Positions 41,359-51,072 of a stretch of DNA of 64,000 nt are shown in pieces (positions within the stretch are counted from its first letter, which is position 1; the number at the start of each line of letters is the position of its first letter). The notes beneath the pieces were generated by a model. It had not been told where the DNA came from and ran no database searches. It saw nothing but the letters and a program-made list of their open reading frames with translations. Both the position numbers and the translations under genes were made by a program. Origin of the DNA: Streptomyces soli (GTDB lineage: Bacteria; Actinomycetota; Actinomycetes; Streptomycetales; Streptomycetaceae); NCBI RefSeq assembly GCF_003999195.1, contig NZ_RJVR01000227.1:1-64000 (forward strand), written 5' to 3'.

Positions 41359-44228
41359 TCGTCGTCCCCCGCATCCGCCGTGCCGAAGAATCGGTCCACG
41401 ATCCGGGCCGCGGCGTCGCCCCGGTCGTACTCGCCGTAGCGGTCGGCGAATTCCTTGAGCCGCGTGGCGTACCGCTGGCGAACTCCCGACAGGTCGGTGA
41501 GTGCGGCGAAAAGCTCGTCCTCGGTGCGCGCCACCGGCCCGGGGGTCTCGGCGAGGAGGTCGAAGTAGGTGCCTCTGGCGTCCTGGGAGTACTCCTCCCA
41601 GTCGTACGCGAAGAAGACCATCGGCCGTTGCAGCAGCGCATAGTCGAACATCAGGGACGAGTAGTCGGTGACGACGGCGTCGGCGAGCAGCAGGAGCGGG
41701 GTGATGTCCGGCTCGCCGGTGACGTCGATGACCCGGCCGGCGACGGAGGGCGGCAGGGCGATCCGGTTGAAGTAGTGCGTACGGACCAGGAGGGTCAGGT
41801 CGCCGCCGAATCGGTCGGCGAAGCGGTCGACGTCGAAGGGGAACTCGAACTCCCGCACCCGGCCGCCCGGATGGGCGCGGAAGGTGGGCGCGTACAGGAC
41901 GACGGGACGGTCGCGGTTGATGCCGAGCCGCTCGGCGATGAGCGTCGCAGCCGCGTCGGGGGCCGCCGTCTCGCGGGCCCGCACCAGGGCGTCGTTGCGG
42001 GGGTAGCCGGTGCGCAGCAGCTTCTCGCCGGGGATGCGGTAGGCGCAGGCGAGGGTGCGTACGTCGTGTTCGCCCCGCACGACGAAGTGGTCGAAGCGGT
42101 CCAGGGAGCGCTGGTAGGCGGCCTGTTCGGGCTCGGACAGCATGCGGTATCCGGGCTCGTCGAAGCCCATCCGTTTGAGGGCGGAGCCGTGCCAGGTCTG
42201 GATGTACGTGGTCTCGGGGCGCTTGTCGAGCTTGAGTGGATAGCCCTGGTTGTCGATCCAGAACTCGGCCTGCGCCAGCGCTCGCAGATACCGCCACGAC
42301 CAGCGCCGGACCAGCTCGACGTCCTCGGGGAAGCCCTCGGGCCGGTCGCCCGCGTAGGACCAGATGGCGGTGACGGGCAGGCCGCGCCGGCGCATCTCCT
42401 CGTGGATGGCGCGCGGGCTGTCGCTGTACTGCCTGCCGAGGTGGCTCTCGAAGACGACGGTGCCCCGGCGGACCGGCAGGAGACGCAGCATCTGCTGGTA
42501 GGCCTGGATCTTGCGCCGGCCGGAGTTGAGGTCTCGCCAGCCGGCCCGCGCGGCGCGGTAGGCGCGTTTGCCTGCGTTGGCCGCGGGTCCGTCGAGGTGG
42601 CGCTCGACCAGGGCGTGGGTGCGCCGGACGGCGGGGCCGTGCTGGGTGAGGCGGAAGGCGAGGTGGCCCTTGGCGGACACCTCGGGTTCGAGGCGGTCGG
42701 CGGTCAGGCGGCTGAGCAGCGGCCGTACGGACAACGGCTCGGCGTCGCCCAGGTCGGTGTTGCCCGCGGTGAGCCGGGTGGCGGTGCGGTGGCCGTCGGC
42801 GTCGAGGCGCAGCCGTATGTCCCATACGTCGTCGACGATGCCGAGCGGCCGAAGTCGCCGGGCCAGCGGCACTTCGGCCCGCCAGACCACGGACTCCCCG
42901 GCGTGGCGCAGTGTACGCACCGGGAAGCGGAAGGAGCGCAGGGACCGGCGCCGGGCGCGGAATTCGAGCTCGCCGGTGAGGACGGCGCCGGGCGGGATGA
43001 CGCCGAGCGGGTTGACGATGGCGCCGTCGAGGATGACCCGGCCGTCCCGCACGGCGTAGCCGGTGAGGCGGTTGCGCGGGGCCATGTGGTCCAGGGGCCG
43101 GGTGTGGTAGCCGAGGGCGGTGACGTCGAGGACCTCGCGGCCCTGGGGGTCGTCGAGGTGGTCGGCGCACCAGTAGACGCGGCCGTCGCGCTCGGCGAGG
43201 GGGGCCGAGATCTTCTGCCGGTTGATGAGGGTGTCGATCGCCGGCATGAGGTTGGCCCAGTCCTCCTTGAGCAGGAGGTAGGCGCAGATGGCGTGGATGG
43301 GATCCAGCTCGGCGTACGCGGCCGGCGGGAAGCCGGCGATGTACTCGTCGGCCATCCGGGCGAAGCGGCGGCGGTAGTCGTCGTCGAGGAAGGGCAGCTC
43401 GCGCAGGTAGAGGACCAGGTCGTGCTTGAGGAACTTGGTGTCCTTGGCGAGCTTGAGCCCGTCCATGGCGCGGTCGGCGAGGAGCGCGTCGATGCGGCGG
43501 TGGATCTCGACCCGGTCGGCGAAGTTGTTGATCTCGTGGCGGCGGTTGCTGATCGACTTGACCTCGGCCTTGTCCAGGACGTTCCAGGTGTAGACGGTGT
43601 TCGGGATGAGCGTGATCCGCCGGGCCGCCAGCAGGGCCTGCGCGGAGAAGAGCAGGTCCTCGTAGTGGATGCCCTTGGGGAAGGCCAGGCCGCTGCTCAG
43701 GAGGAAGTCGCGCCGGTAGCACTTGTTGGTCGACAGGGTGTCGAAGACCATCAGGTCCGGCAGGTCGGCGATGGACTCGATGGTCCGGGTCGACCGGTAC
43801 AGCCACGGGTACCAGGGGTCCTTGCGGTCGTGCCGGCTGTCGGCGTGCACCCGTACGCACAGGCCGGACACCAGGTCGGCGTCCGTGCGCTCGGCCGCCT
43901 CCAGCATGGCGCGGCAGGCGTTGGGCGGCAGTGTGTCGTCGCTGTCCAGGAACATCACGTAGCGCCCGCGGGCGACGGCGATGCCCTGGTTGCGGGGCTC
44001 TCCGCAGCCGCCGCTGTTGTGCGGCAGCCGGATCGCCCGCACCCGGCGGGGGCCGGCGGCGGCAAGGGAGGTGGCGACCTCGTAGGAGCCGTCGGTCGAG
44101 CAGTCGTCGGCGATGACCACCTCGACATTGCGCAGGGTCTGCGCCAGCAAGGACCGCACAGCGGTGGGAAGCCGCTCCGCGTCGTTGTAGACGATGACGA
44201 CGACACTGATGTCCGGGGCGAGATCCAT
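41355..44228 (-). CDS. Bifunctional GT2 glycosyltransferase / CDP-glycerol glycerophosphotransferase
   Basis: About 957 residues (a GTG at 44240 would add four). Residues 1 to about 230 are a GT-A domain (VVVIVYNDAERLPTAVRSLL; IADDCSTDGSYEVA; MFLDSDDTLPPNAC). The middle 250 residues are a linker with beta-rich segments. From about 560 a TagF-like domain follows: VVFESHLGRQYSDSPRAIHE, WHGSALKRMGFDEPGY, VLYAPTFRAHPGG and TDYSSLMFDYALLQRPMVFF. The TagF region polymerises poly-glycerol-phosphate wall teichoic acid. It is coupled to the GT4 gene downstream. Confidence 0.94.
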   Translation of the reverse strand: MDLAPDISVVVIVYNDAERLPTAVRSLLAQTLRNVEVVIADDCSTDGSYEVATSLAAAGPRRVRAIRLPHNSGGCGEPRNQGIAVARGRYVMFLDSDDTLPPNACRAMLEAAERTDADLVSGLCVRVHADSRHDRKDPWYPWLYRSTRTIESIADLPDLMVFDTLSTNKCYRRDFLLSSGLAFPKGIHYEDLLFSAQALLAARRITLIPNTVYTWNVLDKAEVKSISNRRHEINNFADRVEIHRRIDALLADRAMDGLKLAKDTKFLKHDLVLYLRELPFLDDDYRRRFARMADEYIAGFPPAAYAELDPIHAICAYLLLKEDWANLMPAIDTLINRQKISAPLAERDGRVYWCADHLDDPQGREVLDVTALGYHTRPLDHMAPRNRLTGYAVRDGRVILDGAIVNPLGVIPPGAVLTGELEFRARRRSLRSFRFPVRTLRHAGESVVWRAEVPLARRLRPLGIVDDVWDIRLRLDADGHRTATRLTAGNTDLGDAEPLSVRPLLSRLTADRLEPEVSAKGHLAFRLTQHGPAVRRTHALVERHLDGPAANAGKRAYRAARAGWRDLNSGRRKIQAYQQMLRLLPVRRGTVVFESHLGRQYSDSPRAIHEEMRRRGLPVTAIWSYAGDRPEGFPEDVELVRRWSWRYLRALAQAEFWIDNQGYPLKLDKRPETTYIQTWHGSALKRMGFDEPGYRMLSEPEQAAYQRSLDRFDHFVVRGEHDVRTLACAYRIPGEKLLRTGYPRNDALVRARETAAPDAAATLIAERLGINRDRPVVLYAPTFRAHPGGRVREFEFPFDVDRFADRFGGDLTLLVRTHYFNRIALPPSVAGRVIDVTGEPDITPLLLLADAVVTDYSSLMFDYALLQRPMVFFAYDWEEYSQDARGTYFDLLAETPGPVARTEDELFAALTDLSGVRQRYATRLKEFADRYGEYDRGDAAARIVDRFFGTADAGDDE

Positions 44229-44338
44229 GTCCGGTGACACCTTTCTCTGCCCTTCGAATCTCTTGCCTCGGGCGACGGAACGCAAGTCAGGGAACGGTTC
44301 GGGGCGCGGGCCGCCCCGCTGCGGGGCACCATGGGCAC

Positions 44339-45202
44339 ATGGCCAGGCGGGTCCCCGTACGGCTGGTGGCGGGCCTCCTGCTCGTCGCCGTCTTCTGGCC
44401 GCTCTACTGGACGCTGGAGAGCGCCTGGTCGGAGGACGTGTTCTTCCCGCTGTGGGTGGGCTACATCCTCATCGCGGACGGACTGGTGCTGATGCGCACC
44501 GGCACCTCGCCGATGAGTGCCCGGCCGCTGCTCCTTCTGGCCCTGTTCCCGGTGTCCTCGGCCTACTGGGCGCTGTACGAGCTGGCCAACCACGTCATCG
44601 GCAACTGGCACTACGTGGCTCCGGCCCGGCACGGGCGGCTCTACTGGGACGTCGTCCAGGCGGTCACGTACAGCACGGTCATTCCGGTGCTCTGGGAGAC
44701 CGCCGAGCTGTTCCTCTCCCTGCCACGGCTGCGCGGCCTGCGGGGACGGCGGCTCGAGGTGCCCGGCGCCGGGCTGCTCCCGCTCGCCGGGGTCGCGGCT
44801 GTGGTCCTGGCGCTGGTCCTCCCCCGGCAGGCCTTTCCGCTGCTGTGGTTCGCGCCCTTCCTGCTTCTCGACCCCCTCAACCGCCGCGCCGGGCGGCCCA
44901 GCCTGCTGGGCCGGGCGGCGGAGGGCCGCTGGGGCACGATCGCTGCGGTGGCTCTGGCGGGGCCGACGGCCGGGTTCTTCTGGGAGCTGTGGAACGGTGG
45001 GGCCGCGGGCTACCACTGGGTGTACACGATTCCGTGGTTCGACGGGGCGCCCCATCTGTTCCGGATGCCGCTGGCCGGCTACCTGGGATATCCGCCGTTC
45101 GCCGCGTCGACGTACGCGCTGTGCGCGAGCCTGTTCGGGGAATCAATCGCCGCCAGGCCTGGTTTGAACAGCCGGGACACGCCTCCATCGAAGGGTGCTG
45201 AG
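44339..45202 (+). CDS. Polytopic membrane protein reading in frame into the next gene (no stop)
   Basis: Starts MARRVPVRLVAGLLLVAVFW and encodes about seven hydrophobic segments (FFPLWVGYILIADGLVLM; LLLLALFPVSSAYWALYELA; YLGYPPFAASTYALCASLFG). I recognise no named family. No stop codon occurs before the ATG of the oxidoreductase at 45203, and the frame continues straight through (LFGESIAARPGLNSRDTPPS). The product may therefore be one 593-residue fusion, or the original stop was lost. The oxidoreductase keeps its own ribosome site (GAAGG), so separate translation is possible too. Confidence 0.7.
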
Positions 45203-46120
45203 ATGTTCGCGTTGACTTTCTCCGAATACGGCGACCCGTCGGTTCTCCAGGTCACCGAGGTGCCGGAACCGCATGCAGGCCCCGGGCAGGTGCGGATCGC
45301 GGTCCGCACGGCCGGGGTGAATCCCGTCGACTGGAAGATCCGGGCCGGTCACATGAAGGACGTCTTCCCGATCGAACTGCCCGCCATTCCGGGCATGGAC
45401 GTCGCCGGCGTCGTCGACGAAGTCGGTGAAGGCGTCGAGGGGGTGAGCGTCGGGGACGAGGTCTTCGGCTCCGGGAACGGCGTCTCCGCGCAGTACGCGG
45501 TCCTCGACCACTTCACGGCGAAGCCCGCCTCCATGAGGTGGGCGGAGGCGGCGGCCCTCCCTGTGCCCGCCGAGACCTCCCTGCGTGCCCTGGACCTCGT
45601 CGGGCCGCCCACCGCCGGGCAGACCCTGCTGATCGACGGCGGGGCGGGCGGGGTGGGCACCGTCGCCGCCCAGTTCGCCATCGCGGACGGCGTCCACGTC
45701 ATCGGCACGGCGAGCGAGTCCAACCACGACCTGCTGCGCTCCCTCGGCGTCGTGCCGACCACCTACGGCCCCGGGCTCAAGGAGAGGGTGGCCGCACTGG
45801 CCCCGCGCGGGGTCGACTTCGCCTTCGACACGGCGGGCAAGGGCTCGGTCAAGGAGCTGATCGAGATCGTGGGTGACCCCGGCAAGGTGATCACCATTGC
45901 CGACTTCTCCGCCGGCCAGTACGGCGTCCTGGTGACCGGCGCCGGGACCCACCCGCAGCGCTTCGACGCTCTGCCCAAGGCCGCCAAGCTCTACGAGGAG
46001 GGCAAGCTCGTCATCCCCATCGACTCCGAGTTCCCCCTGGCCGAGGCCCCCAAGGCCCACGAGCGAAGCGAGGGCGGGCACCTCAGCGGCAAGATCGTAC
46101 TGACGGTCTCTCAGTCCTGA
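45203..46120 (+). CDS. NADP-dependent quinone-oxidoreductase-like MDR enzyme
   Basis: 305 residues. MDR fold without the zinc ligands of alcohol dehydrogenases: MFALTFSEYGDPSVLQVTEV, AGVNPVDWKIRAGHMKD, PAIPGMDVAGVVDEVGEGVE and nucleotide motif GGAGGVGTVAAQFAIADG. The C-terminal LVIPIDSEFPLAEAPKAHE is typical of the quinone oxidoreductase/zeta-crystallin group. It has an AAGG-type ribosome site and is in the same frame as the preceding membrane protein. A strong hairpin follows its stop. Confidence 0.92.
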   Translation: MFALTFSEYGDPSVLQVTEVPEPHAGPGQVRIAVRTAGVNPVDWKIRAGHMKDVFPIELPAIPGMDVAGVVDEVGEGVEGVSVGDEVFGSGNGVSAQYAVLDHFTAKPASMRWAEAAALPVPAETSLRALDLVGPPTAGQTLLIDGGAGGVGTVAAQFAIADGVHVIGTASESNHDLLRSLGVVPTTYGPGLKERVAALAPRGVDFAFDTAGKGSVKELIEIVGDPGKVITIADFSAGQYGVLVTGAGTHPQRFDALPKAAKLYEEGKLVIPIDSEFPLAEAPKAHERSEGGHLSGKIVLTVSQS

Positions 46121-46128
46121 CGTCAACG

Positions 46129-46166
46129 GGGCCGGGCCGCATACGTGTTCGTACGCGGCCCGGCCC
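46129..46166. terminator. Bidirectional hairpin terminator (12-bp stem plus extension)
   Basis: GGGCCGGGCCGC (46129-46140) pairs with GCGGCCCGGCCC, and after one A-C mismatch TACG pairs with CGTA around a 4-nt loop. It lies 9 bp after the oxidoreductase stop and touches the end of the convergent permease pseudogene. Confidence 0.8.
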
Positions 46167-47477
46167 TTACGTCCCCTCGGTGTCGGCCGCTGCCCCATCG
46201 CTCGCCGCTCGCATCGCCGATCGGGTGGGCGCGCCCAGTGCCCAGAAGATCACACCCATCAGGATGAACGCGGCCAGCGGCACCGCCTCCGTCAGCAGGT
46301 ACGACACCCGCTCGCCGTGCGTCCAGCCGTCGGGGAGGTAGGCCTTGCTGAACCAGCCGCTGCCGACGCCCGGCATGAGCAACTGCAGCGAGGCGTACGC
46401 GATCAGGGCGGTGAGCACGGTCGCGATCGCCCATGGCATGGGCGCCTTCTACGGGCGGGGGACGTTCGGGTACTTGCGCCGCAGCACCGGCAGGGCCGGG
46501 AAGATGCCGAGGTAGCTGACGAGGGTGGTGGACACGGCGAGGCCGAGCACCGCCCCGAAGAGCTTGGTCGTGCTGCCGTGGGTCAGCTCGTGGGCCAGGA
46601 CCAGGAGGCCGGTGGAGACCAGGCCGCCGAGGATGTTGACCCGTACCGGGGTGCCGAAGCGGCTGGGGATGACGCCGAGGCCGCGCGGTGCGGCGCCGTC
46701 GTAGCCGGAGACGGCCAGCGCTCGGTCGGAGCCCATGATCCAGGTGACGCCGGAGGAGAGCACGGTGAGGATGAGCATGATCGCGGCCAGCCCGCCCAGT
46801 ACGCTGCCGGCCCCGGTCAGCTGGCCGTGCCGTCGGCGGCGACCGAGCCGCCGTACACGGTGAAGACCTGGCGGATGGCGTCGAGGAAGCCGCCCAGGCT
46901 CCCGTACACCACAACGTGAGCGTGAAGAAGCCGAGGGGGATCAGGCGGCTCCAGGCGCCAAGCGTGGGAATCCACTTGCCGACATCGAAGGAGAGAATCG
47001 CGGCGAGCACCCCGATCCAGATGAACACCAGGGTGAAAGCGTAGAAGGCGGTGGTGCTCAGATCCTTGCCGCCGTTGAAGAAAGTCGTGAAGGCGGTGAC
47101 GGCCGCGACGGAGAGCGTGCCGCCGAGCCAGAACGGATTCGTCACCCAGTAAAGGAAATTGTTGACCGATCCGACGAGCCGGCAAATGCCCGGCTGGTCC
47201 AGATGTACGGTCCGCCCTCCTCGGGGAAGGCCGCTCCGAGTTCCGCGGTCAGCAGCGCGGACGGTATGAAGAAGACGACGGCCAGCACGATGAGCCAGGT
47301 GAAGGCCTCCGCGCCGGACGAGGCCACGGTACCGATGGTGTCGACACCGACAATCGTGCACAGCAGGAAGAACAGGATGTCGAAGCGCCTGAAATGCTTG
47401 CGCAGCTTCTGCCGTTCGGCGGCCGCGCTGGGCGGGAGCCCGATTTCTGCTTCGTTTTTGTTAAGCCCAGTGGCCAA
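46167..47477 (-). pseudogene. APC-family amino-acid permease, inactivated by three frameshifts and a stop
   Basis: Starts at a TTG (ATGLNKNEAEIGLPPSAAAE follows) behind GGGG. Frame 1 gives ILFFLLCTIVGVDTIGTVAS and AAFPEEGGPYIW, then slips near 47185. Frame 2 continues RLVGSVNNFLYWVTNPFWLG and LVFIWIGVLAAILSFDVGKW to about 46915. Frame 3 gives VVYGSLGGFLDAIRQVFTVY and stops at 46817. The next piece (AIMLILTVLSSGVTWIMGSD, then YPNVPRP) ends at an in-frame TAG at 46449-46451, after which PMPWAIATVLTALIAYAS resumes in the same frame. Four lesions make a sequencing artefact unlikely. The original protein was a 12-helix amino-acid/polyamine transporter. Confidence 0.85.
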
Positions 47478-47637
47478 CGTGATCCCCTGCGGTGAACCCG
47501 GTGCGAGTGCCGCTTATGGTCACCTGTCGCTCTGCGGCCCCACAAGAGTCGTATCCGATTCTTGACCCATACGCCCGCCTTCGAAGCTCACGGGCAACCC
47601 AGCCGAAATCTGTGGAAGCAGGATAGGCTCGGCCGGC

Positions 47638-48090
47638 GTGCCTACCTTGCTGATCGTGCATCACACTCCGTCGCCCAATCTGCAGGCGATGTTCGAGGCC
47701 GTCGTCTCCGGTGCCACCACCGACGAGATCGAGGGCGTCGAGGTCGTCCGCCGTCCCGCTCTGGCCGCGACCGCGTCCGATGTCCTGGCGGCCGACGGCT
47801 ATCTGCTCGGCACCCCGGCGAACCTCGGCTACATGTCCGGCGCGCTCAAGCACTTCTTCGACCAGATCTACTATCCGTGCCTGGACGCCACCCGCGGCAG
47901 GCCCTTCGGCTACTACGTGCACGGCGGCAACGACGTCACCGGGACGGTACGCGGCATCGAGTCGATCACCACGGGCCTGGGCTGGCAGAAGGCGGCGGTC
48001 GCCGTCACTGTCACCGGTGAGCCGGGCAAGGGCGACGTCGAAGCGTGCTGGGAGCTGGGGGCCACCCTCGCCGCCGGGCTGTCGCAGTAG
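47638..48090 (+). CDS. Flavodoxin-like NAD(P)H-dependent oxidoreductase
   Basis: 150 residues from a GTG. The flavodoxin fold begins PTLLIVHHTPSPNLQAMFEA, with DGYLLGTPANLGYMSGALKH for the FMN phosphate and isoalloxazine contacts and FGYYVHGGNDVTGTVRGIE at the C-terminal part. It resembles small NADPH-dependent FMN reductases/WrbA-like proteins. It is divergent from the broken permease and 104 bp upstream of the P450; it could donate electrons to it, but that is a guess. Confidence 0.85.
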   Translation: MPTLLIVHHTPSPNLQAMFEAVVSGATTDEIEGVEVVRRPALAATASDVLAADGYLLGTPANLGYMSGALKHFFDQIYYPCLDATRGRPFGYYVHGGNDVTGTVRGIESITTGLGWQKAAVAVTVTGEPGKGDVEACWELGATLAAGLSQ

Positions 48091-48194
48091 CGCCCCGCTC
48101 CTGGACATCGGTCTTTCACCCCGTCCCCCGGTCCTGCACCATGGGGCGGGCGAACGCAGCGCCGGCCGTACAGCCGCACCGGGGAGGCAGCTTC

Positions 48195-49430
48195 ATGGGT
48201 GAAGACGCGCACGGCAGACTCGCGGCACTGCAGCAGGACCCCTATCCGGCGTACGCGCGTGCCCGGAAGGAGCCGGGACTCGTCTTCTCGCCTGAGTTGG
48301 GCGGGTGGCTGGTGGCCCGTCAGGCGGACGTACGCGAAGTGCTGTGCAGGCCGGATGACTTCTCCTCGGCCAATGCCCTGCGCCCGGACGTCATGCCGGC
48401 GCCCGAGGCTCTGGCCGAGCTGGGCAGGGGCCCGGGTGGCGGTCCCGTGGTGGTGACCTCGGACGGCGCGGCGCACCTGCGGTTACGCGCCCCGCTGACC
48501 CGGGGGTTGTCGGCGTCGCGGGTGGCGGCGGCGGTGCCGTACATCGCCGAGCGCGCCACGGCTCTGGTCGACGCCTTCGCCGGTGACGGGCGGGCGGAGC
48601 TGATGCGGCAGTACGCCAAGCGGCTGCCGGGCGAGGTGATCGGCCATCTGCTCGGGCTGGACCCGGCCGACGTTCCGGCGGCGGTCCAGGGCAGCTATCG
48701 CGCCGAGGAACTGATCTTCCGGCCGCTGCCGGTGCAGGAGCAGATCCACGCCGCCCGCGATGTCGTCGCCCTGCAGCTACTGCTCCTGGACTACGCGCAA
48801 GAGCGTCGCCAGGATCCCGGCGACGACCTGTGCTCGGAGGTCGTACGGTCGATCGCCCCCGGCACCGCCGCGCTGACCGACGAGCAGCGTGGCGAGGTGG
48901 TGTCCAATCTCCAGAACCTGCTGATCGCCGGGCACCTGACGACCACCGCCCTGATCGGCACGACCCTGCTGCATCTGTTGCGGCACCGGGCCCAGTGGGA
49001 GCTGCTGTGCGCCGATCCCTCGCTGATCCCGGCCGCGATCGAGGAGGCGGCCCGCTACGACTCCGCCGTGCAGGGCTTCCGCCGGGTCACCACCCGCCCT
49101 CTCACCCTCGCCGGTGTCGAACTCGCCGCCGGGGAGTCGGTGTTCGTGGCGTACGGCTCCGCCAACCGGGACGAGGCGGCCTTCGACCGGCCCGAGGCCT
49201 TTGACATCAGCCGACTGACTATCCGTCATCTCGCCTTCGGGCAAGGCGTGCACGGCTGCCCCGGGTCCCAACTGGCCCGGGAGCAGCTGCGTATCACCCT
49301 GGAGACCCTGACCCGGCGGCTGCCGGGGCTGCGGTTCGCGGCGTCCGGTGAAGAACCGGTCGAGATGCTGCCGACGATGATCCACCGGTCGCCGCGGGCG
49401 CTGCCCGTGGTCTGGGAGACGATCGGGTAG
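48195..49430 (+). CDS. Cytochrome P450, with TTA codon and atypical I-helix
   Basis: 411 residues from an ATG behind GGGGAGG. The heme loop FGQGVHGCPGSQLAREQL gives axial Cys355, the K-helix has EEAAR, and the PFDI-type region reads RPEAFDISR. The I-helix motif, normally AGHETT, is AGHLTTT, so the acidic residue that helps proton delivery is a leucine. Codon 97 (48483-48485) is TTA, the rare codon read by the bldA tRNA in Streptomyces, so translation may depend on developmental state. No ferredoxin or biosynthetic cluster lies beside it. Substrate unknown. Confidence 0.93.
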   Translation: MGEDAHGRLAALQQDPYPAYARARKEPGLVFSPELGGWLVARQADVREVLCRPDDFSSANALRPDVMPAPEALAELGRGPGGGPVVVTSDGAAHLRLRAPLTRGLSASRVAAAVPYIAERATALVDAFAGDGRAELMRQYAKRLPGEVIGHLLGLDPADVPAAVQGSYRAEELIFRPLPVQEQIHAARDVVALQLLLLDYAQERRQDPGDDLCSEVVRSIAPGTAALTDEQRGEVVSNLQNLLIAGHLTTTALIGTTLLHLLRHRAQWELLCADPSLIPAAIEEAARYDSAVQGFRRVTTRPLTLAGVELAAGESVFVAYGSANRDEAAFDRPEAFDISRLTIRHLAFGQGVHGCPGSQLAREQLRITLETLTRRLPGLRFAASGEEPVEMLPTMIHRSPRALPVVWETIG

Positions 49431-49454
49431 GCGGGCCGGTTCTCCCGGCCCGCC
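49430..49454. terminator. Hairpin terminator after the P450
   Basis: GGCGGGCCGG (49430-49439) pairs perfectly with CCGGCCCGCC (49445-49454) around a 5-nt loop. It overlaps the last base of the P450 stop codon and is followed by a C-rich tract. Confidence 0.75.
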
Positions 49455-49516
49455 CCCCCACACCACCGGACATGCGGGCCACTTCTGACGGATGTTCGCT
49501 GTCCGGCCCCTGGATC

Positions 49517-49545
49517 GGCGCCCGCCCTGGTATACGGCGGGCGCC
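49517..49545. terminator. Hairpin terminator for sthA
   Basis: GGCGCCCGCC (49517-49526) pairs with GGCGGGCGCC (49536-49545) around a 9-nt loop, 8 bp beyond the minus-strand sthA stop. Confidence 0.7.
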
Positions 49546-49552
49546 GCCGGGA

Positions 49553-50956
49553 TCAGTCCCTCAGCCGGTCGATCTGGCGGATCTTGTTGGTCGCGTCCAG
49601 GGCCGCGACCTTGTACGACTCCGCGAGGGTCGGGTAGTTGAACACCGCGTCCACCAGGTAGTCGACGGTGCCGCCGCAGCCCATCACGGCATGCCCGATG
49701 TGGATCAGTTCGGTGGCGCCCGTGCCGAAGCAGTGCACGCCGAGCAGCCGCCGGTCCTCCGGGGAGACCAGCAGCTTGAGCATGCCGTGCGAGTCGCCGA
49801 TGATCTGGCCGCGGGCCAGTTCGCGGTAGCGGGATATGCCGACCTCGAAGGGCACGCACTCGTCGGTGAGTTGGTCCTCGGTCCGGCCGATGAAGCTGAT
49901 CTCCGGGATGGTGTAGATGCCGATCGGCTGCAGGTCGTGCACCCGGTTCACCGGCTCGCCGTAGGCGTGGTACGCCGCCGTGCGCCCCTGCTCCATCGAG
50001 GTCGCGGCCAGCGCTGGGAAGCCGATGACATCGCCCACCGCGTAGATGTGCGGCACGGCGGTGCGGTAGTGCTCGTCCACCGATATCCGGCCGCGCTTGT
50101 CGGCGGACAGGCCGGCCTTGTCCAGGTCGAGTTCGTCGGTGAGACCCTGCCGGCCGGCCGAGTACATCACGGCGTCGGCGGGGATCTTCTTGCCGCTCTC
50201 CAGGACGGTGAGGGTGCCCCGGGGATGCCGTTCGACGGCGGCGACAGTCTCGCCGAAGCGGAAGGTGACGGCCAGGTCCCGGAGGTGGTATTTGAGCGCC
50301 TCGATCACCTCGACGTCGCAGAAGTCGAGCATTCCGGCGCGCTGCTCGACCACGGTGATCTTGCTGCCCAGGGCGGCGAACATGGAGGCGTACTCCATGC
50401 CGATCACCCCGGCCCCGACGATGACCATGGAGCGCGGCACCCGCTCCAGGTTGAGGACGTTGTCGGAGTCCATGATCGTCCGCTCGTCGAACTCGACGGT
50501 CGCCGGGCGGGCGGGCCGGGTGCCGGTGGCGATCACGATGTGGTCGGCGCTCAACAGCCGGTCCTGGCCGGTCACATCGCGCAGGGCGACGGTGTGGTCG
50601 TCCACGAAGCGGCCGGTGCCGGCGAAGAGCGAGACATGGTTGCGGGACAACTGACTGCGGATGACATCGACCTCGCGGCTGACCACGTGCTGGGTGCGGG
50701 CGGTCAGGTCGGCGACGGTGATGTCCTCCTTCAGGCGATAGCTCTGGCCGTACAGATCGCGCTGGGTGAGGCCGGTGAGGTAGAGCACCGCCTCGCGCAG
50801 GGTCTTCGAAGGGATGGTGCCGGTGTGGATGGAAACCCCACCGACCATGTCGGGACGGTCAACGACGGCGACCCGGCGGCCGAGCTTGGCCGCGGCGATG
50901 GCGGCCTTCTGGCCGCCCGGACCGGATCCGATGACGAGCATGTCGAAGTCGGGCAC
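49553..50956 (-). CDS. sthA: Soluble (Si-specific) NAD(P)+ transhydrogenase
   Basis: 467 residues, the family length. FAD motif [23 protein letters not shown] motif [34 protein letters not shown] and the C-terminal dimerisation domain. The redox-active CxxxxC disulfide of lipoamide/glutathione reductases is replaced ([18 protein letters not shown]), as is characteristic of transhydrogenases, while GTIPSK is kept. It equilibrates NADPH with NAD+. An unusually AT-rich patch (51003-51025) lies in its upstream region, probably the promoter area. Confidence 0.94.
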   Translation of the reverse strand: MPDFDMLVIGSGPGGQKAAIAAAKLGRRVAVVDRPDMVGGVSIHTGTIPSKTLREAVLYLTGLTQRDLYGQSYRLKEDITVADLTARTQHVVSREVDVIRSQLSRNHVSLFAGTGRFVDDHTVALRDVTGQDRLLSADHIVIATGTRPARPATVEFDERTIMDSDNVLNLERVPRSMVIVGAGVIGMEYASMFAALGSKITVVEQRAGMLDFCDVEVIEALKYHLRDLAVTFRFGETVAAVERHPRGTLTVLESGKKIPADAVMYSAGRQGLTDELDLDKAGLSADKRGRISVDEHYRTAVPHIYAVGDVIGFPALAATSMEQGRTAAYHAYGEPVNRVHDLQPIGIYTIPEISFIGRTEDQLTDECVPFEVGISRYRELARGQIIGDSHGMLKLLVSPEDRRLLGVHCFGTGATELIHIGHAVMGCGGTVDYLVDAVFNYPTLAESYKVAALDATNKIRQIDRLRD

Positions 50957-51072
50957 CCTCAGGATTCTGACAGCTCAATCCCTCGAAAGGGTGAATCCGG
51001 TATGGTTGAAATATAAATTAATGGAAAAGGCCGGTCCTCCGGTCGCGGTGAAGTCGCCGCCTGCCCGCCGCC

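Noticed and set aside
41628-44237. 869-codon ORF antisense to the teichoic-acid polymerase gene
   Set aside because: Val/Gly/Asp-rich translation with no family character; a GC-driven shadow of the real minus-strand gene.
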